Below are positions 16,491-23,829 of a stretch of DNA of 64,000 nucleotides, one piece after another. This DNA is from Lysinibacillus sp. FSL K6-0232 (GTDB taxonomy: Bacteria > Bacillota > Bacilli > Bacillales_A > Planococcaceae), in contig NZ_JBBOYW010000001.1 of NCBI RefSeq assembly GCF_038008325.1, positions 3,069,501 through 3,133,500 of the forward strand, in the 5' to 3' direction. Both the position numbers and the translations under genes were made by a program. Under the pieces are notes generated by a model, which was not told where the DNA came from, searched no databases, and saw only the letters and a program-made list of their open reading frames with translations. The stretch's first letter is position 1, and each line of letters begins with the position of its first letter.

Positions 16491-16616
16491 ATGTTAGCTT
16501 GCTATCCATTACACCACAGCGCAATTGTACCTGCTGCTAATGCTTTCGGTACATAAAACATCTGCCGCTGACGCTTCGCTTTCGATACAAAAAATTTGCT
16601 GAACAAAGATAAAATA
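16491..16616. other. intergenic spacer with unusual GC-rich stretch
   Basis: Between DUF2225 and the terminator. The part 16545-16600 is richer in GC than its surroundings (CGAAAGCGAAGCGTCAGCGGCAG on the minus strand in part). A 48-codon minus-strand open stretch ends at 16500 without a start codon or ribosome site. I see no recognisable gene. Confidence 0.4.
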
Positions 16617-16655
16617 TACCCTATAGCATAGATAGCAAAATCTAGCTATAGGGTA
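16617..16655. terminator. terminator of the CheY-CheC-GGDEF operon
   Basis: 11-bp stem TACCCTATAGC / GCTATAGGGTA just after the diguanylate cyclase stop; T-rich on the minus-strand exit (TATTTTATC). Possibly also serves the convergent DUF2225 gene. Confidence 0.75.
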
Positions 16656-16657
16656 CT

Positions 16658-17566
16658 TTAAAATTCTTTTTTCATAGCCTTTTTTTGTACATACATTTGA
16701 TAATCTGCAACATTTAATAACTGCTTTGCTGTCATTCCATCCTGTGGAAAGCGCGCATAACCAATACTTGCTGAAATGACAACTTGCTGCCCCTCAATCA
16801 TAAATGGCTCCTGTAATAGCCTATTTATGTTAGCTGTACACTGTTCAACGTCATTGGTGGATATAATATTTTCAACCAATAATACAAACTCATCTCCGCC
16901 AAGTCGTGCTAGGATTCCTTGCTTTTGAACAATATGCTTGCACCGCTCCGCAAACATTTGTAATAATAAATCTCCCTGTAAGTGTCCATATTGGTCATTT
17001 ACAGCCTTAAAGCCATTCAAGTCGATGAAAAATAAGGAAAATACCTTATGCTCTTCTTTAATCAAATTCTCTAAACGATCTAAGACAAATTTTCGATTCG
17101 GTAAACCTGTTAAGCTATCATAATAAACAAATCGCTCTAAGCTTCTGGAGAAATCAATAGAACTTTGTAAAGACTTATTTAAGTTTTGAATACGCTTATA
17201 ATGGTTGGCTACATCATATAGCTCTATCATTAAATAGGATTGATGCTCCAATTGCAAATGCTGTATTAAAATATTTTGACGTGGCAGCCTCATATTTGCA
17301 CAGTGGCTTTCGACAAAATATTGATGCATTGCTGCTGAGCAAAAGCTTTTTTGACCATCCACTAAAGCTTTCTCAAACATATAAGCATACACTTTTTTAT
17401 TAAAGCGTGGAACAACTGCTGTAATTGGTAAGCCCTTCACTTCTTCCTCACTTTTACCTGTGTAGTTGACTAACCATGTATTCCATAGCTGAATATTTAA
17501 TTGTTCATCCAATAAAATTATGCCATTATCTAGTTGATTGATGATTGCTGCGTATAAATCATTCAT
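16658..17566 (-). CDS. PAS-GGDEF diguanylate cyclase
   Basis: Makes the second messenger c-di-GMP. N-terminal PAS domain (about 5-110: NGIILLDEQLNIQLWN, YTGKSEEEVKGLP), short linker, then GGDEF domain from YYDSLTGLPNRKF (about 145). The active-site motif RLGGDEF is intact, and FFIDLNGFKAVNDQYGH carries the metal Asp. The RxxD inhibitory site five residues before GGDEF is absent, so product inhibition by that site is not expected. Its start overlaps the cheC-like stop by eight bases; third gene of a signalling operon. Confidence 0.92.
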   Translation of the reverse strand: MNDLYAAIINQLDNGIILLDEQLNIQLWNTWLVNYTGKSEEEVKGLPITAVVPRFNKKVYAYMFEKALVDGQKSFCSAAMHQYFVESHCANMRLPRQNILIQHLQLEHQSYLMIELYDVANHYKRIQNLNKSLQSSIDFSRSLERFVYYDSLTGLPNRKFVLDRLENLIKEEHKVFSLFFIDLNGFKAVNDQYGHLQGDLLLQMFAERCKHIVQKQGILARLGGDEFVLLVENIISTNDVEQCTANINRLLQEPFMIEGQQVVISASIGYARFPQDGMTAKQLLNVADYQMYVQKKAMKKEF

Positions 17567-18200
17567 TCAAATCCCTACTAATCTCATCCACTTTTTGTAT
17601 TAAAAATTCAATTGACTCTAATGAAAATTTAATTAAAATTAATCCTAGCACCTTTGAATCATCCACACCAAAGCTCACATACAGCAATAATAAATTGCTC
17701 TCCTCTGAGCTAGCAAGTGCTTTATAAAACTCCCCTGCATTGTGTAAAATTACCTGTGGTACATCGTACTCCAACTTCATTTCCATCAGGCTTCCCATAC
17801 CACCCATAATGGCATTTAGGATAATGTTCCCTATTTCTTTCACAATATCGAAATCTTCATCATTAAATGAAAATTCCCCATCCTCTACAATATATTCTTC
17901 CCCTAAACAAAGCGTAGTAACATATTTAATTTGTTCAGCAGGAAAAATAAAATCCGCTCTGCCAGAAAAAACATTACCAAACTTTAAAGAAGCAGAAAGT
18001 ACCGTTCCATTTAACACAGGGATGAAATTCTCTTGCTTACTAGCTTTTAATTCCTGCAATGATAGTAGCTTTATTTCTGGCACTGATAAAAAAATTCTTT
18101 TTTGAAGAATTTCTGATAATAAGTTAGCTGCCTCGCCAACAAATACATTATACAGTTCTTTTAATATATCCTCTTGTGTTGTTGTTAACAACGGAATCAC
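17559..18200 (-). CDS. CheC-like phosphatase
   Basis: 213 residues with both CheC-family phosphatase motifs: ExxN in KELYNVF (helix near 14-20) and in KEIGNIILNAIMG (near 115-127). CheC/CheX proteins remove phosphate from CheY-type regulators. Remaining sequence matches the CheC repeat layout (GRADFIFPAEQI, LEYDVPQVIL). It overlaps the upstream CheY-like gene by four bases (ATGA) and the downstream cyclase by eight, so the products are probably made together. Unusual because no chemotaxis genes are adjacent; likely a stand-alone circuit. Confidence 0.85.
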   Translation of the reverse strand: MIPLLTTTQEDILKELYNVFVGEAANLLSEILQKRIFLSVPEIKLLSLQELKASKQENFIPVLNGTVLSASLKFGNVFSGRADFIFPAEQIKYVTTLCLGEEYIVEDGEFSFNDEDFDIVKEIGNIILNAIMGGMGSLMEMKLEYDVPQVILHNAGEFYKALASSEESNLLLLYVSFGVDDSKVLGLILIKFSLESIEFLIQKVDEISRDLNE

Positions 18201-18556
18201 CCTTCTATCAATAATTCAATCTCCTTTAGCTTTGCAGCATTTATTGGCTTATTAATAAATGCTACTGCTCCAGCAGATAAAACTTCATTACGAACTGCCA
18301 ATTGTACGTCAGCTGAAAGCACGATAATTTTAGCTGTTGGGTATTGTTCGAGTATTTTTTGAACTGCCTCTTGTCCACCCATCTTGGGCATTAACAAATC
18401 CATGAATACGAGGTCAGGTTGGAAGGTTGCAAATACTTGAATACATTCAACCCCATCGTTTGCTGTTTCATAGATAGCGTCTGGATAAATGGATTTTAAT
18501 GTTTTGATTGTTGTTTTTTGAGAGAACATAGAATCATCTACGACAAGTATTTTCAT
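18197..18556 (-). CDS. CheY-like single-domain response regulator
   Basis: 119 residues, receiver domain only. Acidic pocket VVDDSMF, phospho-acceptor in DLVFMDLLMPKMGG, Thr/Ser region IVLSADVQ, and switch Lys in FINKPI. I chose ATG 18556, eight bases after GGAGGG; the upstream extension lacks a ribosome site. No output domain, so it must act through a partner, plausibly the adjacent CheC-like protein or PAS-GGDEF enzyme. The kinase that phosphorylates it is not nearby. Confidence 0.9.
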   Translation of the reverse strand: MKILVVDDSMFSQKTTIKTLKSIYPDAIYETANDGVECIQVFATFQPDLVFMDLLMPKMGGQEAVQKILEQYPTAKIIVLSADVQLAVRNEVLSAGAVAFINKPINAAKLKEIELLIEG

Positions 18557-18903
18557 AAAGTTTTCCCTCCGCCTCAAAAAGCATATTTCTTGAATAAAAT
18601 CATACTTGTTATTTGGTTGCAAATTGTTTTACTAGTTCTCTATAAAATGTTGTTAAAAATGATTATATTTATGGAATAACTGCCATTCATAATTTTACAA
18701 ATAATATTTTATTCGTGTATCTACGGATGGATGGCTATTCTACATTATATTTTCTTAGGGTGTCCACGAATCATTATTGTTGTTTATTGACTATTCGCAG
18801 GGCAGTTACACTAAAAAAGAATGCCATCTGCAAAATACATACAGACAGCACCTTTTCTTCATTACCTATCTCCAAGGGAACAAGGATAGGCTGCTATTAT
18901 CCA
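18557..18903. other. 347-bp intergenic region, no gene seen
   Basis: A+T-rich spacer holding the start region of the CheY operon and the 3' side of yutI. Short frames occur on the plus strand, but none has a ribosome site or coding character. I see no clear terminator or operator. Confidence 0.5.
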
Positions 18904-19140
18904 TTAAAACACTTGCTCTACTTCTACAATACCTGGTACTTCTTCTAGCAATGCACGTTCGATACCAGCCTTTAGTGTAATTGTAGAACTTGGGCAGCTA
19001 CCACATGCACCTAATAGGCGTAATTTTACAACGCCATCCTCAACATCTACTAATTCACAGTCTCCACCGTCACGTAGTAAGAATGGACGTAATTTATCTA
19101 ATACCTCTTGAACTTGGTTGTTAATTGTTGCTTCTGCCAT
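18904..19140 (-). CDS. yutI: NifU C-terminal-domain Fe-S scaffold, YutI-like
   Basis: 78-residue protein consisting of the Nfu domain: [17 protein letters not shown] and the cluster-binding CxxC in [16 protein letters not shown]. Such proteins carry and deliver [4Fe-4S] clusters. Full length for the family. Ribosome site AAAGGAG upstream of ATG 19140. Divergent from yuzD, the same pairing as in B. subtilis. Confidence 0.94.
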   Translation of the reverse strand: MAEATINNQVQEVLDKLRPFLLRDGGDCELVDVEDGVVKLRLLGACGSCPSSTITLKAGIERALLEEVPGIVEVEQVF

Positions 19141-19223
19141 TTATCTCGACTCCTTTCCTTATAATGATTATAATGTTAGCAACAGAAAAAATCCAATATT
19201 GAATCACAAGGAGAGAAAATACA

Positions 19224-19559
19224 ATGCTACCCTCTAAACCTGTAATTGAAATTTATGGAACAGCTGTTATCTGTGCGAGCTGTGTCAATGCCCCATCTTC
19301 CAAAGATACATACGAATGGCTACAAGCTGCCATCAATCGCAAATATCCACATCAAGCCTATGATATTCGCTATATCGATATTGAAGGCCCAATTGAGAAT
19401 GAGCGAGATCAAGAATATGCAACACGTATTCAAGAAGATGAGTTTTTCTATCCACTTGTTCTTATTAATAATGAGATTGTTGGCGAAGGTTATATACAGT
19501 TAAAGCCTGTATTTACAGCGCTTGAAAAACTAGGCTTTGTGCCAGACGAAACAGTATAG
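19224..19559 (+). CDS. yuzD: YuzD-like DUF1462 protein
   Basis: 111 residues with a thioredoxin-like outline: IEIYGTAVICASCVNAPSSKDTYEWL has a CxxC near 14-17 (CASC), followed by a beta-strand YDIRYIDIEG and a cis-Pro-like FFYPLVLINNEIVGEGYI. It fits DUF1462/YuzD; a redox or Fe-S-related role is inference from the CxxC and its neighbour yutI. Ribosome site AAGGAGAG. Confidence 0.88.
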   Translation: MLPSKPVIEIYGTAVICASCVNAPSSKDTYEWLQAAINRKYPHQAYDIRYIDIEGPIENERDQEYATRIQEDEFFYPLVLINNEIVGEGYIQLKPVFTALEKLGFVPDETV

Positions 19560-19566
19560 CTAAGGC

Positions 19567-19605
19567 AAAGGGATTGTTTCAACATCATTTTGAAACAATC
19601 CCTTT
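19567..19605. terminator. bidirectional terminator between yuzD and yutJ
   Basis: Perfect 15-bp stem AAAGGGATTGTTTCA / TGAAACAATCCCTTT between two convergent genes, seven bases after each stop. Confidence 0.9.
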
Positions 19606-19612
19606 CAACTAA

Positions 19613-20677
19613 TTAATCATTTTGACGTTTGTAATACCATAATAATCCTGATTTCATTAAGCGAGCAATACGTCCTGTTACGGTTGTATCTGCTAAGTAT
19701 ACAAAGCCTTGTTTTTTACCAAGAGCCCCCATAAAGCCTTTTAACTTAATATCTGGCATTTTCTCTGGTAAATGCTCACCTTTCCAACGCATACGAAGCA
19801 CTTTCACGATTTGCTCTGCTTGTTCCTCAGCTAACTGGGCTGTTGGAGGCAAATCTGATGCAGCACAATCCCCTACAACATAGACATGCTCATCGTCAAG
19901 TACATTAAAATACTGTGTTACAAGTGGGCGATCGTGTTTATCCTTCTCAACATCCAAGTCACGAACGATTTTGACAGGCTGCACACCTGCTGTCCATACG
20001 ACAGCATCGAGTAAAATTTCATCATCATGATTAAAAATCTTACCTGGCTCCACTTTTGTAATATTAGAATTGGCAACGACATCGACATTATGCTTAACAA
20101 ACCAATCCTTTACGTATTTACTTAGCTTTTCTGGAAAATCCTTTAGAATACGTGGACCACGGTCAAATAGCTTAATTTTTAAATCTGAGCGGCTTTCACG
20201 TAGCTCACTTGCAAGCTCAATACCACTTAAACCAGCCCCTACAATACCGACTGTAGAGCCTGCTGGTAAGCCACAAAGTGCTTGGTATGTTGCACGTGAT
20301 TTCGCCATTGTTTGAATGCTATATGTGTGCTCTGCCGCACCTGACACACCATGATATTTATCCTCACAGCCAAGACCAATCACTAAATCATCATACTCAA
20401 TACGTTGCCCATCTTCTAGAATGACTACCTTTTCTGCACGATTAATATCAACGACTTCTCCATATACAGCCGTTAAACGTTCATGCTCTGGGAAGCTTAC
20501 ACGAATTTCTTTATCTGTTGAAGTCCCTGCTGCTAATGCGTAAAATTCTGTTTTTAAACTATGGAAAGGGGCTCTGTCTACTAGCACGATTTCTCTGTCT
20601 AATGGAAGGTTATTTAATAGACGCAACATTACTCGCATATTGCCGTAGCCGCCACCTAAAAGTACTAATTTTCCCAT
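19613..20677 (-). CDS. yutJ: type II NADH dehydrogenase-like oxidoreductase, YutJ-like
   Basis: FAD/NAD(P)-binding protein of the NDH-2 family: N-terminal GGGYGNMRVMLRLL dinucleotide fold, second Rossmann motif VGIVGAGLSGIELASEL near 155-170, and VVGDCAASDLPPTAQLAEEQAEQI near 275-300 for FAD. 354 residues from ATG 20677, six bases after AAAGGAG; a longer frame to 20716 lacks a ribosome site. NDH-2 enzymes pass electrons from NADH to quinone without pumping protons. Two Rex-type operators over its promoter point to NADH/NAD+ control. Confidence 0.92.
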   Translation of the reverse strand: MGKLVLLGGGYGNMRVMLRLLNNLPLDREIVLVDRAPFHSLKTEFYALAAGTSTDKEIRVSFPEHERLTAVYGEVVDINRAEKVVILEDGQRIEYDDLVIGLGCEDKYHGVSGAAEHTYSIQTMAKSRATYQALCGLPAGSTVGIVGAGLSGIELASELRESRSDLKIKLFDRGPRILKDFPEKLSKYVKDWFVKHNVDVVANSNITKVEPGKIFNHDDEILLDAVVWTAGVQPVKIVRDLDVEKDKHDRPLVTQYFNVLDDEHVYVVGDCAASDLPPTAQLAEEQAEQIVKVLRMRWKGEHLPEKMPDIKLKGFMGALGKKQGFVYLADTTVTGRIARLMKSGLLWYYKRQND

Positions 20678-20732
20678 AATAGTCTCCTTTATATACATCT
20701 TATAATCATTGTTCACAAAGTATCCACAAATG

Positions 20733-20761
20733 AGTATAACCGATTGTGAGATGTTTCACAA
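20733..20761 (-). promoter_or_regulatory. yutJ promoter
   Basis: Minus strand: -35 TTGTGA (20756-20761), 17-base spacer, -10 TATACT (20733-20738). The -35 box is part of the first Rex-like site, so binding there should block polymerase. Confidence 0.75.
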
Positions 20762-20762
20762 T
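20743..20762. promoter_or_regulatory. Rex-type operator 1
   Basis: ATTGTGAGATGTTTCACAAT, a near-perfect inverted repeat that fits the Rex consensus TTGTGAA-N4-TTCACAA. It covers the -35 box and spacer of the yutJ promoter. Rex represses respiratory genes until NADH is high. Confidence 0.82.
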
Positions 20763-20774
20763 ATAAGAATGCAT

Positions 20775-20796
20775 TTTTGTGAAAGATTTCACAAAA
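20775..20796. promoter_or_regulatory. Rex-type operator 2
   Basis: TTTTGTGAAAGATTTCACAAAA, a full match to the Rex consensus, centred 33 bp (about three helical turns) from operator 1. Between yutJ and the divergent yuzB, so it might affect either. Confidence 0.85.
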
Positions 20797-20954
20797 TAAA
20801 CGAGAACTTGTTTGTTTCGATAGCTTTTAATGTGAATCATAACGACTTTCTTTAAGTTTGTCACTCAAAAATGAAAGTAATACTATTTCAAAACGTAAAT
20901 TATTGACGAATATCCTAAAAGCGAGTAGCATTACTTTGGTGAGGTGACACACAT

Positions 20955-21191
20955 ATGAATCCAATGGTTGAATTTTGTATTAGCAATTTAGCAAATGGCT
21001 CTCAGGCAACCTATGAAGCGCTTGAACGTGATCCAAATATTGATGTTTTGGAGTATGGCTGCCTCAGTTATTGTACAAAGTGCTCAGAAACTTTTTATGC
21101 AATTGTCAATGGTGAATTAGTAGAGGCAGATTCTCCTGAAGCTCTAACAAAAGCTATTTATCAATTTATTGAAGAAAACCCTTTATGGTAA
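20955..21191 (+). CDS. yuzB: YuzB-like DUF1450 protein
   Basis: 78 residues, full length for DUF1450. Three cysteines in the conserved pattern: EFCISNLANG and YGCLSYCTKCSETFYAIVNG, suggesting a metal or Fe-S site or a thioredoxin-like fold. It lies next to yutJ as in B. subtilis. Ribosome site GAGGTGA, eight bases before ATG. Function unknown; the Rex-controlled neighbour hints at a redox role, which is inference. Confidence 0.9.
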   Translation: MNPMVEFCISNLANGSQATYEALERDPNIDVLEYGCLSYCTKCSETFYAIVNGELVEADSPEALTKAIYQFIEENPLW

Positions 21192-21208
21192 ATTTATATG
21201 TATAAATC

Positions 21209-21246
21209 AAAAGGATGTTATGCTATTTTTCGCATAACATCCTTTT
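21209..21246. terminator. bidirectional terminator between yuzB and yutF
   Basis: Perfect 15-bp stem AAAAGGATGTTATGC / GCATAACATCCTTTT with an 8-base loop between convergent genes. Confidence 0.92.
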
Positions 21247-21247
21247 C

Positions 21248-21997
21248 TTATAATGTATCTACGATATATGTAGGCTGCTGTTCTTTCTCCAGCACAATTT
21301 TCGTTGGTGTTACACCTGTATTGACATGAATCGTATCACAGCCAAAGTTAATACCACACATAATATCCGTATCATAGTTATCACCAATCATCACCATATC
21401 CTCTTTCGAGAAGCCATGTTCTATAGCGATTACTTCTAATATGGCAGCTGATGGCTTCCCAATATAGATAGGCTCAACATCTGCAACATCACCTACTAAG
21501 CGAGCAAAAGAGCCATTGCCCGGCAAAAAGCCATATTCTGTCGGAAATTTTATATCTTGATTGGTCGCAATAAACGTCGCCCCTCGCTGAACAAAGACCG
21601 TAGCTCTTGCAAGTGCCATATAATTAAGATTACGATCAATGCCCATCACAAATACTTCAGGATTATCCTCCACAGGCTCAATTCCTTCGTCATGCAACGC
21701 CTGCCGAATACCATCCGACCCCATCATTGCTACTTTTTTGCCTGTAAAATGAAGAGCAACATATTTCGCTGTCACTAATGCACTTGAGTAAATATGGTCT
21801 AATGGCGCACTAACACCAACAGCCATTAAAGCTTCCTGCAATTGTATCCTTGTTTTAGAAGCATTATTGGTAACATAGAATGGCTCAATGCCAGCTTGCT
21901 GTAAACGATGAATAAAAGCAATGGCAGAAGGTATCCCTTCCTTACCACGATAGACTGTACCATCTAAATCAAAGCAATATGCCTTATAATCTCTCAT
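21248..21997 (-). CDS. yutF: NagD-like HAD-superfamily phosphatase, YutF-like
   Basis: HAD phosphatase: catalytic Asp pair in CFDLDGTVYRG at the N-terminus, motif II in YVTNNASKTR, the C2-cap region in between, and motif IV MIGDNYDTDIMCGINFGCDTI near 200-220. 249 residues, typical for the NagD/p-nitrophenyl phosphatase group. Natural substrate unknown, perhaps a sugar phosphate or nucleotide. Its start overlaps the yutE stop by four bases, indicating co-translation. Confidence 0.93.
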   Translation of the reverse strand: MRDYKAYCFDLDGTVYRGKEGIPSAIAFIHRLQQAGIEPFYVTNNASKTRIQLQEALMAVGVSAPLDHIYSSALVTAKYVALHFTGKKVAMMGSDGIRQALHDEGIEPVEDNPEVFVMGIDRNLNYMALARATVFVQRGATFIATNQDIKFPTEYGFLPGNGSFARLVGDVADVEPIYIGKPSAAILEVIAIEHGFSKEDMVMIGDNYDTDIMCGINFGCDTIHVNTGVTPTKIVLEKEQQPTYIVDTL

Positions 21998-22446
21998 TGA
22001 TAATCCTCTGGTAAAAACGCTGAAACGGGCCCTAATTCATTTGTTAAATAATGCTGAACTGCTGGTGAGAAGTGCTTTAATGCTGTTAAATTTGTTGTTA
22101 ATACATCTACAACCTCTTCACTATCTACATCGATAAATTCGCGTACAAGCATTTTACGCAAGCCAACAACTGCTTTATATGGAGCCTCCAGATCAGCAGT
22201 TATTACTTTTTCATCGATTAAAATATCAATAATATCCTCATAGCTTCCTGGGTCACGCATAATAAAACCGTCAATCATTAAATTTCCTACATCCATCATG
22301 GACTCCATAATATTATGTCCAATGCGCTCAATCGCTAATTTCTTTATATCATGTTGAAGCCAATTCTCCTCTGCTTCCAAAATAGCTAATAGCCCATCTA
22401 AATACTGTAAATTTTTTGTGATTTTATTACGATCTACAAAATACAC
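21994..22446 (-). CDS. yutE: DUF86/HepT-fold protein, YutE-like
   Basis: 150 residues, all-helical, starting VYFVDRNKITKNLQYLDGLL, matching DUF86. HepT RNase toxins of this fold carry R-x4-H-x-Y; the aligned stretch here is RKMLVREFIDVD, with His replaced by Arg and Tyr by Phe, so nuclease activity is doubtful. No MNT nucleotidyltransferase antitoxin is adjacent. Start: GTG 22446 preceded by GGGGGC, rather than the ATG five codons upstream. Co-translated with yutF. Confidence 0.82.
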   Translation of the reverse strand: MYFVDRNKITKNLQYLDGLLAILEAEENWLQHDIKKLAIERIGHNIMESMMDVGNLMIDGFIMRDPGSYEDIIDILIDEKVITADLEAPYKAVVGLRKMLVREFIDVDSEEVVDVLTTNLTALKHFSPAVQHYLTNELGPVSAFLPEDYQ

Positions 22447-22534
22447 AAGGAAAGCCCCCATTCAAATCATTAAAAGTTGATAGTTTTTTCTCTTCTATAG
22501 TACCATATCTATAGGACTGGAAGGAGATTAAAAG

Positions 22535-22801
22535 ATGGAACGTTTTTTTTTATACGATGATGTAGAGGATACAAAAACACGCTTTGTCAGTTTTGCTGGG
22601 AAAAAGCTACGCTATGATTTAGCCATTTTACAATCAGGCCGCTTCTTTGGCAAGGTGCTTGTAATGGATATTCAATTTGGCCGCTTTGCTATTATCGGCC
22701 CTGACGATGTAGAAGAGCCTGGTTATTTAGAGCATGTCTATAATCGCACGGAAGAAGAAACTATCGAGCTTCGTGAATATTTACGTGAGCTACTGAACTA
22801 A
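22535..22801 (+). CDS. DUF3055-like small protein
   Basis: 88 residues, MERFFLYDDVEDTKTRFVSF at the N-terminus, then DLAILQSGRFFGKVLVMDIQ and an acidic C-terminus (EEPGYLEHVYNRTEEETIELREYL). I recognise this as the DUF3055 family of Bacillales; function unknown. Ribosome site AAGGAGA, nine bases from ATG. Monocistronic, ending at a strong bidirectional terminator. Confidence 0.85.
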   Translation: MERFFLYDDVEDTKTRFVSFAGKKLRYDLAILQSGRFFGKVLVMDIQFGRFAIIGPDDVEEPGYLEHVYNRTEEETIELREYLRELLN

Positions 22802-22820
22802 CAGCCTTTTTATATGATGC

Positions 22821-22862
22821 AAAAAAATTTCGCTAGCCCATAAGGAGTTGCGAAATTTTTTT
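22821..22862. terminator. bidirectional terminator after the DUF3055 gene
   Basis: 13-bp stem AAAAAAATTTCGC / GCGAAATTTTTTT between convergent genes; T-runs on both strands. Confidence 0.9.
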
Positions 22863-22870
22863 GTTGCTTA

Positions 22871-23050
22871 TTATTGATTAAGCGTTGATGGATTATCTTC
22901 ATTATGTGGCTTGTCTTTATTTTCATTGTTTTGTTGCTTTTTAGCTTGCTGATTTTGCCCAATAACAGCTAAATCCTCTACGCTAATATCGTAACCATAG
23001 CCATATTCTTCACGATCTACCGTTTTTTTATTATGCTTTTCCTTTGTCAA
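22871..23050 (-). CDS. 59-residue Asn/Gln/Lys-rich small protein, unknown
   Basis: Begins MTKEKHNKKTVDREEYGYGY, then ISVEDLAVIGQNQQAKKQQ and a low-complexity Asn/Asp tail. Start TTG 23050, five bases after GAGGTGA; the GTG nine bases upstream is part of that site. Hydrophilic, no Cys, likely disordered. 41 bases downstream of the GmhB-like gene and probably on the same transcript. Could be a small acid-soluble or spore-associated protein, but I do not recognise it. Confidence 0.65.
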   Translation of the reverse strand: MTKEKHNKKTVDREEYGYGYDISVEDLAVIGQNQQAKKQQNNENKDKPHNEDNPSTLNQ

Positions 23051-23091
23051 TTTTATCACCTCTGCTCATAGACTGTGCTTTTTTCAACGAA

Positions 23092-23622
23092 CTATACAGT
23101 CTTAGCATCTTTTACAATCCAATGTGCTGCGCTTATTAAATCTGGAAACACAGCATCTGCTAATGCGTCTTGCTCACCTAAAAATACGCCCTTTGTTCCT
23201 GCTCCCTTTCCTGCCATAATATCTGTGTCTGTGTCTCCTACCATATAGGATTTCGCTAAATTCACACGATACTTCTTGCCTAAATCCACAATTAATTTAC
23301 TATTTGGCTTTCTACATGCACAGCCCGACTTTGGCTTATGTGGACAATAAACAGCTTCATGGATAATAGCTCCCTTTTTCTTTAGCTCCTTGATCATATA
23401 GGCATGGATTTTTTCCAAGTCTTTTTCCTTCATAAAGCCCAAGCCAATACCACCCTGATTTGTGACAACAAAAATATAATCAAAATGTTTATTCAATATC
23501 CTAATAGCTTCAGGCACTTTCGGTAAAAAATAAAAATCCTTAGGCTTATTGACAAACTTTACACGATGGCTTAACACTTCATTAATCACACCATCGCGAT
23601 CTAAAAATATAGCCCTTTTCAT
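23092..23622 (-). CDS. GmhB-like HAD phosphatase (heptose-bisphosphate/histidinol-phosphatase type)
   Basis: HAD motif I FLDRDGVINEV at the N-terminus, motif II VVTNQGGIGLGFM, and motif IV YMVGDTDTDIMAGKGAGTKGVFL. The zinc-binding loop CPHKPKSGCACRKP is characteristic of GmhB-type enzymes. 176 residues from ATG 23622 after GGTGTGGTG. Gram-positives lack LPS, so the heptose is more likely for S-layer or glycoprotein glycans, or the enzyme has another sugar phosphate; no heptose genes are near. The 21-bp repeat array is just upstream. Confidence 0.88.
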   Translation of the reverse strand: MKRAIFLDRDGVINEVLSHRVKFVNKPKDFYFLPKVPEAIRILNKHFDYIFVVTNQGGIGLGFMKEKDLEKIHAYMIKELKKKGAIIHEAVYCPHKPKSGCACRKPNSKLIVDLGKKYRVNLAKSYMVGDTDTDIMAGKGAGTKGVFLGEQDALADAVFPDLISAAHWIVKDAKTV

Positions 23623-23693
23623 CAACACCACACCTTTTATCCCTAGCTTTACCCTATGTATAAAAAACAATACAGCACAGTGCTCTTTTTACT

Positions 23694-23766
23694 GCTATCC
23701 GTCTATTTCATGATGCTATCCGTCACTTTTCTCATTCTATCCGTCTATTCAAGCGTTCTATCCGTC
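23694..23766. repeat. four-unit array with exact 21-bp period, CTATCCGTC core
   Basis: GCTATCCGTC / GCTATCCGTC / TCTATCCGTC / TCTATCCGTC start at 23694, 23715, 23736 and 23757, each offset by 21 bp. The sequence after the core alternates between TATT- and ACTTTT-type, so the full period is 42 bp. It lies between the yutD terminator and the GmhB-like gene (72 bases upstream of its start). A related three-unit array is at 42383-42434. Function unknown. Confidence 0.85.
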
Positions 23767-23790
23767 ACTTTTATTTATACCTATCAATAA

Positions 23791-23817
23791 AAACCTGATG
23801 CTTAGCACATCAGGTTT
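23791..23817 (-). terminator. terminator of lipA-yutD
   Basis: Perfect 10-bp stem AAACCTGATG / CATCAGGTTT with a 7-base loop, followed on the minus strand by TTATTG. Confidence 0.85.
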
Positions 23818-23829
23818 CCATCCATTTTA

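Noticed and set aside
16500-16640. 48-codon minus-strand frame in the GC-rich spacer
   Set aside because: No start codon with a ribosome site, and a stop and the terminator hairpin lie directly upstream; composition alone is not enough.
23694-23766. Possible CRISPR array
   Set aside because: The repeat core is about 10 bp with 11-bp gaps; real CRISPR repeats are 23 bp or longer with unique spacers over 25 bp, and no cas genes are present.
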